This document shows positions 11,337 to 21,450 of a stretch of DNA of 64,000 nt, piece after piece. Within the stretch, counting starts at the first letter, position 1, and each line of letters starts with the position of its first letter. The position numbers and the translations under genes were made by a program. Below the pieces are notes generated by a model. That model saw only the letters and a program-made list of their open reading frames with translations. It did not search any database and was not told the DNA's origin. Location: the NCBI GenBank assembly GCA_015680905.1, contig CM027381.1, positions 60,764,501-60,828,500 of the forward strand, in the 5' to 3' direction. Origin of the DNA: Coptis chinensis. Lineage: Eukaryota > Streptophyta > Magnoliopsida > Ranunculales > Ranunculaceae.

Positions 11337-14075
11337 CCATTTTCTTCCCAACTTTTCTCTTCTCCCTCGGAACTGCTTCCTACTTTCCTCTGTTTTCGGC
11401 TCCTCAAATAGTCTTCATCATATACTACTTCTCCAACTATATCATCATCACTGTCAAATCCTGCCTCATTATCTGAAATAGCTGCAACAAACTCCATTTC
11501 TGAATATCTCTGAGGCCTCTGTCTCCTCCGATTGCTGCATGTAGTAGGTATTCAGTGAGCGTAGATATTAAAAATGTTAAAAACGAGAAGAGTAGATATA
11601 TACTAAAAAGAAACCTGCGGTCAAGAGATCCAGATTTATTTTCTTCTTCAGTTTCTTCAGAATCAGATGACTTGGGTGACGATTCATCATGGGAAACGTA
11701 GCGTGGAGTGTGCAAACCACCATTGAGTTTACCATTACTTGATGCCTCTGGTTTAGTACCAACTTCTCGCCCAACAGCAAGTTCAGGGGATGGTTGTTTT
11801 CTCCTATTAAAGATCATTATTCATCAGTTTAACATGAACCATTACACATCAAGTCGCACCCAAGTATAAATGTAACCAACAAGATAAAGATCGAGGTGAT
11901 AAAACTCATACTTGGTTGTTTTGATAGCCTCAGTGATAGACCGGTCAAAATCATCTGCAATATTGTTTCCAGCAAATATTAGGTAATCAACTTTCTAAGA
12001 AATACATGACGATAGTGTACATCATAGTGAACTTTTGACCGAAGCAAGGAAAAGCTACTTTGAAAAGTGTCAAAAGGAAAATATAGGAACATGTTGAATT
12101 TTGCATTGACCACTCAAAGAACATGGAGGTACGCAGTCAAAGTCCTCCCTAGAAATGACACTCAGGAAAAAAGATGCTGGTTTAAGGAAAAAGAGACTGG
12201 ATAGCCTAGATCACACCATAAAGAGAACGTACCGAGGAGCTTTCATTGCTGCTCATCCCCATTCCCAACGGCAAATATACTTTTACTTGGCAAAAAAATA
12301 TCACACAGTGCGACTGATGAATTTCTAAAAGATATGATTGGTTAATAATTATTATGAATTGGATCGCAAGGAACCACATACAAAGCAGGAAAAGAAGAGC
12401 TAAAGAGCCACGATACATGTGTGTTATCCAATGTCCCTAAATAAATTTAAATTTCTTCAAAAGATATTAACAAACTTATTTTTAGCAAACAACAGAAAAG
12501 GGTTGCTGGCAATGCAAGGTTCAAAACAATTTTTAAAAAATTGTAAATAATTCCAAAGTTGATTGCTCTACCGAAAGTATAGGTAACAGGTTTTCTGTCA
12601 CTTAAGAGAGCGCCCTGAAGCAATCCCATCTGCACTCAAAAAGCTATCAAGAAGGAGTGCTTCTCTATGTTGTTTCTTTACCAATTTCTCCTTTTTCTGT
12701 GAAATTAACAAAACACATCAAACCGTTACAGTAACTAACACCACTAGCATTCGAGAACACGAAAAGCGAGGGTAATCATTTAGAAGATCAAGGACATCAA
12801 AGATAAATAAGTTTATACACTAAAACCTTGTGGATCTTCTCAATCTCTGGAAGGATGTCATTTTTAGCTTCTTCCCAACTGCAGTTTCTATTCTACTTTT
12901 ACTGGAGAAAAGCTTCTCCTGCAAGCAAACGAGCACAGCAATTAAAAGCAAAGAAAAGTTTCATTTGAAAAAAAACTGGGTTTCGGGGGGTGGAAGCAAA
13001 GCAACATTGATCTTTCTTTGAGTTTGGTAACAATGTGAAAGTTCACTACCGAGGAGACTCGGGTTGAGACCTCCTTGAAAGGGTGCTGCACTTTGACCAA
13101 TGCAGAAAGGTGAGTTTCCGCAAATTGCTCATAGTCAAACAGGGGGGGAATGCAATTCGTGTATTTTACAAAAGATCAATGGCGTCATCTATACCAAAAT
13201 GTTGTACCACGTGAAAGCCACAAGCTTTGTCGACTATGATACTACTTAAACACAGCCCTCTGCTGCCTCTTCCTATACCTCCTCGAGATACAAGCGCGTA
13301 ATCAATTAGAGATCTAACTATTGCTACTGCCAAATTGCACTCCTGCTTCGCATTCCCATCACTAATCATCCAAATGATCAAAAGTGGAAAGTATCAACTG
13401 AAACACATCTAAAGGAATGAAGACATCCAAGTACCCAACACATTAACTTCCTATGAAGAAACCACAGTTTCCCAAATCTTCTTGGAGCCAGAACTTACAT
13501 GTGAAAGAAGATGGCTCTCAAGTGTGATGAAGGGAGCCAATCAACAGCACGTGTCTTTGACAACCACTCCAAACCATTTGGGACTAGAAACAACCTCGAA
13601 ACAATGAAATAACCCCTAGAAAATGACAGCTCATTTCTAGTAATATATAAACAGATTGGAAAGAAGAGGTATTTTCTTTTTACCACCCAACAAAAGTAAC
13701 TACATACAAGATACCCCAGTCCTCATAATACTATGAAAGAGTTACACTATAGAAGGACCAATATTTTCATGGCCACTATAGGCTACACCCTAAGCTTGCC
13801 CCCACTCTTCCTTTTTTCCACTGTACTGATGAATAGCTGAGGCTTGTCCCAGATAAACATTCTTATAAATCCCAGATGAATACCTCTATCTCTTTAGTCT
13901 AACAACTTCCAATTTATTGATGTAATTAATGATAAGTTTTCAAACCTAATCCTTTATGTGGTATACATCTTTTGTACATCTCTTGGCTAAGGTGTACAAC
14001 TTGTGAAGATCTGTATACATAGACAATATCCCTAAGCGTTTTCTATCATTGATATAGAATACTCGTAATGATCCT

Positions 14076-14173
14076 AATTAACAAGACCAACTAAATAGCG
14101 TATTCTCTAGCTAGTATAAGTTTATCTTAATAAACAGGACCAACTAGTAGCGTGTTCTCCAGCTAGTACAGGT
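14076..14173. repeat. Two-copy 53-bp tandem duplication in an intron
   Basis: The block with 'acaagaccaact', 'agcgtattctc' and 'agctagtataag' (from 14076) is repeated as 'acaggaccaact', 'agcgtgttctc' and 'agctagtacagg' (to 14173), at a spacing of 53 bases. It lies within intron 7 of the DDR4-like gene. Confidence 0.8.
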
Positions 14174-14658
14174 TAAAACTCAGGCAGGTACCATATAAGA
14201 CCTAGTAAGACCCGAAGAAGAACAGACACTGACAGGCAAAATGGAAAGTTGGAAACAACCGACACAGACACGTTACACAACATTTCTTTAAAAAGTAGGA
14301 CACAGATACATGGACATGTTAGAAAAACAAGGGAAAAAGAATAACTAATATAGAATTGAATATTATCATTCTCCACCAAATTCAATCAAAATACGACATT
14401 TCAATCATCTCGTGCTGGTCATGGAGACTTACCAGATGAATGAGATGATCCGGGAGAGATATGGAGTTTCTAGTGCTGGGGCAGTCGTGCTTTCTTCCCC
14501 GTTTTTTGTTTTCCAAACGAGTGAAATAAATCCTTAACAGGTTGTGTTTTACTTCAGCCGTTCTCATTACATACTAGAAGATATCGAGTGCCCTGTGCAT
14601 GTCCCCAGCGTGTCGAAAATTCTAAATATTAAAAAATAAATTGGAAACTCTAAATAGT

Positions 14659-14692
14659 GTGTCGGTGTCTGATATGTCTCGGACACCGACAC
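14659..14692. repeat. 11-bp-arm inverted repeat in intron 7
   Basis: GTGTCGGTGTC (14659-14669) and its inverse GACACCGACAC (14682-14692) form a perfect stem with a 12-base loop. Related gacac/gtgtc words occur at 14225-14275, so the 0.5 kb between may be a small non-autonomous transposon. Its ends and target duplication could not be fixed. Confidence 0.55.
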
Positions 14693-17600
14693 TGACTAAC
14701 TTCCTTCATTACTTAATCATGTGTGTGTGTGTCTATTTTACTCTATACTTGGATCACTGCAAAATCTATTACGGTTTTATTTTCCTTTTTACCAAAGTAT
14801 ATTTAATCCCATAAAATTGTTATAGAAGTTATTTTATTTTATTTTGGGGAACTATTTGCAGGAAACACAAAAAACAATGACTTACAGAAACTTCCTCAAA
14901 TTCCTCCAAATTTGTTGCAACTGTTTCCCACTGGCAAGACACAGTAGGAAAGGATAAGACACCCTTTGTCTTCACTTTCTTGACCTCAACCTTTCTAATC
15001 TCCCGATACAAACGGCTACCAATAATAGGATCATCTTCATACCTAGATAGAAAAGAATTAGAATGTCTATAAAGCTCACGACCCAGGACATTATACATTT
15101 TATCAATATCATCAAACCCTTGCTCAATTGATGACAGTCAGAAAGTAAATACTATGAATGATATAATATACTAAACATAATACAAGACAACAAAAAGATA
15201 TGAAGTGCTTAAAAATACAACTAAACAAGATTAACTGAGTATAATCAAATGAATTGTTTACCAGTATGAAATTCCATGTGAATCGCCCCCAATGCGTTCC
15301 TTACGAAATACTGAAAGTTGAACGCCGTGTTTCAAACTTCCGTCAATATAGTTTCGGATGTCTTCTTGCTACAAAAGAAAGAACATAATTACTCCTATTC
15401 TGGCGTAGCGCAAACAGAAGCAAGGGAAAATTGTTACAGAACAAGTATCAAACTACTAGATGGCTAGAACAAGTAAAAAAAACAAGAAAAAAAAAAGGAC
15501 TAGAGATGGAGGCTCATCATCATCCACTATTGCATTGATTATTATAGGATCAGCGTCATATGCGGAACAGTGAAAAACACTTGGAAACTGATGCAGGACA
15601 TAGGGAAAGGATGTTTTATGTGAAAATCACAGTTTTACTCTACGGTAAAAAAAAGAATTACTATTTGTAGTAAAAAAAGAGATTAAGAATCAATGGTTCA
15701 ATAAAATGCAAACATTAAAAATTGTTCAACTGCTAGACTACAAATAAAACTTGAGTATTAAGTTTGAGATAATAAAGAAGACAGAAATTTCTTCCTTTTC
15801 TTATCAGTAACAAATTATGCAATGATATCATGCATTGTGAATTCAAACTAATGAAATTAACATCATAAAACACAAACAAAATAGCTAAAGAATAGTAAAT
15901 ATTTCACAATCATTAAACCAAACTACAATGATAACCGTCATAACAAGATAATGGAGCCATTCTTGTTATGACTGTTAAAACAAAGAAAATAACAGACTTC
16001 AATGAATTAGTAATATGTAGAATGTGAAACTGAAAATCAAAACAGGAATAGAACCATATCACCATATCATCACTTTAACAAGGGTAAGTTGAATGTAGAT
16101 ACCTGAGCTCAGATTTCACAAAGTGCTCTCAGAATCACTACACGAGTCCCAGGATCAAGTGCCTTATATGCTTCAACCTCCGTCCTTAACAAGAAATGAT
16201 GATAACTTGTTTGTTAGGAAGATGCTATATGCATGCTTAAAATCATCCAACCCCAGCTGGGTAAGGGTATGGGGAATGAATCTAAATGTCACCTTATTTG
16301 AGTCTCAAATAAGGTACTGTTAAAAGAATTTAACCAGAGTCATTTCTTTACAAAAATTTCCCAATTTACATCTTTCTCCTTCTATATATTTTTTAATCAC
16401 AATTATCAGATATTTCTTTTAACTTGTTTTAGTCATATCAGAACTCATTCCCATAAGCATGTCGAGCCATGTCATAATAGACTAGAGAAATTCATTGTGA
16501 ATTTTGAATGTTCAAAGCTACTCACCCATGTGATGCTAAAATTGGTAACTCTCCTTCTGCAACCTGCAATATGACAGTAAGCTAGTGCTTAACTCAAAAC
16601 AGGCAAAAATATTTATCTCATCATCTGCAGCATTGTCAAATGACAGTAACGAGTCAAGGATTACATACCCAATACCACCAATCCCTCAACTTTCTGCAAA
16701 GCCCAGTAACCCAGGTATTACGTCCTAGAGCACTTCGATTAACAGGAGGGATAGCCTACACTCATCAAAATGTCATTTGTCATGTACTACAAATAAATGT
16801 ACACCTGCATTCATAAACAACAATAGCAATAACCATAACACCGGTAGGGTGTCAATACAGCTAGAAGGGAGCATAACAGAACAATTATTAACATTGGTCT
16901 GAAGAATAAACTCTTTAAAAAATTCAAAAGACAAAGTCCAGATTCCTGAAGAAACTGCTGTGTAAAAAAATTTGAGGCCTAAAGAGAAAATTCAACGGCT
17001 CCCATATTTCAAGTAATAATTAAGAAAGTTTGGGTCAAAACTTACAAGTATCTATTCTATCAGAGAACTTAGTTTGCTTGATATTCCATTGTAGACATTT
17101 TCACTATTTTAAATGCATGAAGAAATAATGTTCCATAAAGAGGAAGAGCAAATGAGCGATAATACTATGACACAGACTCATTAATTGGCGTGTGTCCTCA
17201 ACCAATAGATTTTCACTTCAAAGTTCCACAATTTCTCTTTTGTATATATATTCAAATTTGAATGTTCAATAGCAGAAAATATCATGTTCTAATCAAGTAG
17301 TGGGATTTCATTCAATTGAAATATATCACAGGGAACAATATCTTGCCCTTGTCCATAAGCGACATTGCAACAAGTAAGTCAGAATTTGAAAGAATTAGAG
17401 GAGTATAAGACAAATACAAAATAGTCTCACCTGCAACAATAATTATCTACCAAATAAAATAGGATAGAATCGTTATGCTTCCCTCAGTGCATTCCTATAA
17501 AGGCATCTCATTGTATGAGGTGGAATGCCAAATGATAAATCACCGAAGGGTTGCAAGATGCAACCTAGTTGAAATGGCAAATGAGTTGTTTCCATATTGG

Positions 17601-19042
17601 AACAAAAAAAAAATCTTGGTAAAAGAAATGTTACTCATCAAAATATGAAGAAACAATAAGTGAAACAAAAAATGTATCTCCCGCCAGAGTCACCAACGAC
17701 GTAAAAGAATGCATACATGAGCATCATCAGATGGTAGAAACAAATATCAACCAAACACTAAAGCGGGATGTCAGTTGCAACTTGCAACCAAAAGAATGAA
17801 AATACTTGCAAAACAAGTTGAGCTATAAATTTTGTAGGATTAGGCCGTCATAAATATCTGGGAGGCTAAGATCTTTCAAGTACCAGAAAACACAAGCAAT
17901 TATAAAGAACTGGGTTGTGTTTGATTTTGCAGGAATTTCCCAGAGGAACAATCAGCTCTAAGGAAGAATTTAACATAAAAATGCAAGAGAGCTAGAAAGC
18001 TTCCACAGTCGATCAACCACATTATTGCCCTTGTTTTGCTGGAAACTTTAACGGGAGGGGGGAGGCAATGTGATCAAACCCTTTTCCCTAAGAAATAGTC
18101 TCTAAACTTGGTGGGTGTAAATCCCATGAACCAAATACAACCAAAGTGTCTTTAAACAACCAATTTCAAGGGACAATTTCCACTATCTGTATTAAGTCAT
18201 ACTCGAATTTCAAACCATCTAACCACCAAAAATACAAGCTCAAATAAAAACCATGTGTTGGTCACATGAAAGCTGAAAACAAAGCATCAACATCACCAAG
18301 GTTGAAACCAGTGCAATTTAACATTACAAGTAATCTACTCTAACTCCATAAAGTAGCATCTACTCTTTTTTTCCCTAGTGCACTATAGTTCAAACTCAAA
18401 AAAACACAAGCCTCACAACGAATGCAATCAACATAACAAAACTTTCCACAACAAATAAAAAACCACCAACCTTTAACAAAGGAATATGAATGTCATCCAA
18501 AGTAGTATTAGCCATAAGCAATGCAGTTTCAAGCTCCTCCGCCGTAAACTCAACCGTAATATTCAAAAGCGGTCTAAAAACCTACAAACAAACAAACAAA
18601 ACACCAAACACAATTAAACAAAAGCCCAACACTTGAAAAACACATAAATAACACCCCTACTCACATTCAAAAAGTTAAAAACAGAAGCTAACTCCCACAT
18701 TCCCCTAAGCTTCCACCGCGGTAATAACGCTTCCACTGTTGGTGGAGTAACTAATGGTGTTATAACTTTAGTACATTGTTTGTTTTGCTGTCCTTCTTCT
18801 TCTTGTTCTTGGTCTTGGTGTTCAAGTTTCTCTTTCTTTGCATTACCATGCTTCTTTTTCTTAACAAAAGAATCAGTTGGGTCATAACGAGGCGCCGAAC
18901 GGGCAGTGCAAGCACGTGCGGGTCGTGTTTTTTTAGTGGCCACCTCGTTATTATTAATGGTGTTTGTGTTTGGGGTGGTGGGCAATTCTTGTTTTGGGGA
19001 AGATCCTACATGTTGGGGTGTTTCTGTAACTTCAGTGGACAT

Positions 19043-19330
19043 CTCGAGGAATATCTAAAGGCTCAAATTTGAATGAATAGAAAATAGAATGGCAAGTTTT
19101 TGATGAGAAGGAGGAGGAGATTTATTAGTGTGGAATAGGGAAGGATAAAGATGGAATTTTGATAGGGAGTTGAGGGTAAAATTGACTTAAGTAATTTGCC
19201 ACGTGTGTATTTTTAGAGTAGAAGAGGGAAGAAGGGAAGGAAGAAAAGAAGAAGGGGAAGAAGAGACGATCTTTTTTTTTTTGGGCTTTGGTTAATTTTT
19301 GTTCAAAGACTTCAAACCCTTGGTTTGCTA
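19043..19330 (-). promoter_or_regulatory. 5' UTR and proximal promoter region of the DDR4-like gene
   Basis: Upstream of the ATG at 19042, the minus strand has a short A/T-rich leader and a TC-rich patch (19225-19265, read as cttcttcttc on the minus strand), which is common in plant core promoters. A G-box core CACGTG lies at 19200-19205. No clear TATA box was found. The regulatory reading is inference from position and motif only. Confidence 0.35.
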
Positions 19331-19961
19331 CTTCGGTTTGTGGTTAATTCGATTTTTCTTTTTGGAGAATGTATGTTGTGGTTGTTGTAGTAGTTTAATA
19401 TCTTGGTGCACCATACATAGAAGCTGATCTTGGTCAATCAAAATTGGATTCACGACCTCCAATCCCGGACCTAGTCCATCACTCCACCGGACTTGTGTAT
19501 GTGTCTAGTTGTGTAATTGGATGCGTGAATGTTGCATCCGAAATTACGAAGGACTTGCAAAGAGGTGCGGCTGGGGTTCAACCCATACATTCCAATCTGG
19601 TATTCTATTTTAAATTGACACGACTCATGACACATTGGATTGTGGTCACAAACTAGCTAGCAATAACAGTGAAGCCACTCATGAGTAATGGTGCGCCCTT
19701 TGGACTTTGGCATTCCTCGGCGCCACTGGCTTGCCTACCCATAGCTACGCTGCTATTGATATTACAGGGGTCTTATTGCCTTAAGCATCGACGCAACCAT
19801 GAAGGTTATACATACATTTAAATAGATAAATAAATAATTTTGAAAGTACCTCGGATTGGTGAGAACTGAGAACCAACAACCTGAGCATTGCCAATCATAG
19901 GGGAAACGCTTGGCAACCAGATACTCCCAAGTCCCATACCTCTAATTCAAAAGCTACAGGT
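19331..19961. other. Intergenic sequence
   Basis: No gene supported. The frame at 19444-19656 (70 codons) has no recognisable family. The stretch 19660-19940 has several short words like those of tRNA-derived SINEs, but no A and B boxes in register and no poly-A tail, so no call is made. Confidence 0.4.
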
Positions 19962-20210
19962 GTGCGTGTGTGTTTGGACTTTGGACGAGTTGTGGATTTT
20001 ATTGACCCTGTTACTAGAAATTGGAATATGGATACATTGAACTATAATTCTGGCCAAATGAGTAAGGAACGACTACTCTCCACAGTCTTTCCACTAAATC
20101 CTTCACCTGACAATTGTTCTCCTCAAAAGCATGAAAAGTATACAGTGAAATCCGCATACGATAGAATGCTCCAATGGTTAGATCCTGTTTTAGACTTTAG
20201 TGATAAGTAG
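19962..20210 (+). pseudogene. LINE fragment (region after the reverse transcriptase)
   Basis: The frame reads V-V-D-F-I-D-P-V-T-R-N-W-N, later F-P-L-N-P-S-P-D, and ends with K-Y-T-V-K-S-A-Y-D-R-M-L. This is the segment following the RT domain of plant non-LTR retrotransposons (consensus D-L-I-D-x-x-T-x-x-W-N ... I-P-L ... G-x-Y-S-V-K-S-A-Y), before the zinc-binding RVT flank and RNase H. About 80 residues remain of an ORF normally over 1000 residues long. RT motifs, RNase H and a poly-A tail are absent. It is a truncated fossil. Confidence 0.75.
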
Positions 20211-20376
20211 CAGCGAATGTGTTTAGGTTTGGAAACTCAACCTCCCCTAACTTTCTGTTTACAAGAAACTTTGGAACTGACCACCATTTTATATTTATGG
20301 GGAGATACTTAATCCCAATGCCATAAGTTTGTTACTTGCCCATTCTCTTAAGCAATGAGCATTTTGGTTTGGTGTG

Positions 20377-20934
20377 TGTAAAGGTGTGGTTTAGTTTTAC
20401 CTAACAAATGCGATTAATAGGAGAACGGGTTTGGAAATGGGAAAGACCGAATTCGTTGTTGAGCGAACTGCCTACGTATCTATCTCTCACTTCTAGAAAA
20501 GAGTAGAATCAGGTCTGGCGTAGTTCATATAGAGGGTATTTATAGCTGGTGAATGTGGAGATCTATCTAACACGTGTACTGACAAACACAAATGTATGGT
20601 TGAGATTGAGAAGGAGTATTGGAATGGTGTTGGTAGGAATTCTGTAATGATGGGAAGTGGTTACAGTGGTTCATGACTTGAGGTAATGGAATATGTAAGT
20701 ACAGCTTTGGCAATGATTGCTTCTAGAAGACAGGCTGTGCCACGAGATAGAACGATCTGTGTGAAGATGTGTGAGTTGATTTGTTCTAGAGCGATCTCGT
20801 AGCTCAGGTGTGTGAGCTAATGATGTAGGTCGTTCTGAAGGCAGTTCGAGGAACGAGGTTAGAGGTTGGTGTGGTATTTTCGTCATGCTGGACACGTGCT
20901 TGATATTCCTGAACTAGAATATCACTCCCTCACA
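20377..20934 (-). mobile_element. 3' LTR of the right Tat-like element, about 558 bp
   Basis: Read on the minus strand, it starts TGTGAGGGAGTG and ends CCTTTACA; the termini are inverted with two mismatches over eight bases. A TATA box (gctataaatacc, near 20541 on the plus strand) is followed by the U5 motif AGATACGTAGGCAG near 20485. A purine tract (GAGAGGGGGCAG on the minus strand, 20935-20946) immediately precedes the start, as expected for the plus-strand primer. The element's body therefore extends toward higher coordinates. Confidence 0.75.
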
Positions 20935-20946
20935 CTGCCCCCTCTC
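20935..20946 (-). other. Polypurine tract of the right Tat-like element
   Basis: On the minus strand, GAGAGGGGGCAG abuts the LTR start. Purine tracts in this position prime plus-strand DNA synthesis in LTR retroelements. It fixes both the orientation of the element and the LTR boundary at 20934. Confidence 0.7.
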
Positions 20947-21255
20947 AGTAGGTCGTGATGTACATTGAAGTGATCTGCTGAGAGAAAATGGTGGCGCATG
21001 TTGAGTATGACTGAAGAAGCAAATTGGTGTGAATGGAAATACCCACCGTGCTATGGAGGTCGGTTCGTGGTGTATGACGAACTGATGTGGGGTGAAAGTT
21101 GGCACGTGGCTGGCACGTGAGCGAATCTGAGTAGTTGGTGAGTAAAAAATGTGTTGCCGCTTTTTCCGGACTTTTCGAAAAGACAGGTCTTCAAAAGACG
21201 TGTGGCTAGGGCTTAGGTTGCAATCATGATGCGTTGGGAACTGGAGGGGCGGTTG

Positions 21256-21262
21256 TATAAAA
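21256..21262 (+). promoter_or_regulatory. TATA box of the antisense accessory ORF (right copy)
   Basis: TATAAAA lies 189 bases upstream of the accessory ATG at 21451, on the strand opposite to the element's own LTR promoter. With the intron at 21332-21423 it gives a promoter, spliced leader and ORF in the right order. The left copy has TATATAAC at a similar distance. Confidence 0.55.
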
Positions 21263-21450
21263 CAACTTTTGGAGATCCGAAAAGCCATTTTTTGTTTCAT
21301 TTCCAGAAATGCAGAGACTAAAACTCTTCAGGTTAGTGCTTCCGCCATTGTTTCTCCTCATTTTTCTTATGTTCTTGCTTGTTTCGTTTAGTTGTTAGGT
21401 CGCCTTTAGCTTGTCTTGTTTAGGATTTGGAACTACTAAGAAAAAAGGAG

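Larger units (their letters stand above)
10823..19042 (-). pseudogene. DDR4: DDT-domain chromatin protein, DDR4-like, at least 10 exons, frame interrupted as written
   Basis: The family is plant DDT-domain proteins that, in Arabidopsis, work with ISWI-type remodelers in the nucleus. Exons on the minus strand with GT-AG borders: 19042-18665, 18581-18471, 16755-16669, 16563-16526, 16184-16103, 15368-15262, 15042-14886, 12918-12827, 12696-12572, 11954-11912, 11803-11615, 11534-10823. Residues 61-72 form a lysine-rich nuclear signal. The DDT block starts near W110 and runs through exon 3, which ends R-D-W-W-Y-W. Exons 6-7 give G-D-S-H-G-I-S-Y-W-Y-E-D-D-P-I-I-G. The C-terminus is acidic and ends L-D-L-N-E-L-A-P-G-P-G-F-D-D-G-P-N. 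Faults: TGA at 16109-16111 where relatives have Arg (CGA); exon 8 is one base short in an A run; exon 9 is one base long near CTTAAGTGAC; the stop at 10823 comes about ten codons early. The family match is from memory. The locus may be a functional gene carrying sequence errors, or a recent pseudogene. Confidence 0.8.
20935..21450 (+). other. Leader of the right accessory transcription unit, with a 5'-UTR intron
   Basis: Between the LTR and the accessory ORF lie a TATA box (21256-21262) and a canonical intron, CAG|GTTAGT at 21332 to TTTAG|GA at 21423, followed by ATG at 21451. The minus-strand frame at 20914-21300 has no supporting content and overlaps the LTR edge, so it is not called. Confidence 0.5.

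Noticed and set aside
11226-11481. Plus-strand Ser- and Leu-rich frames
   Set aside because: Opposite strand of the GAA/GAG coding repeat in the DDR4-like gene.
20914-21300. Minus-strand frame of 128 codons
   Set aside because: Overlaps the LTR border and the TATA box of the accessory unit; no recognisable family; composition not coding-like.
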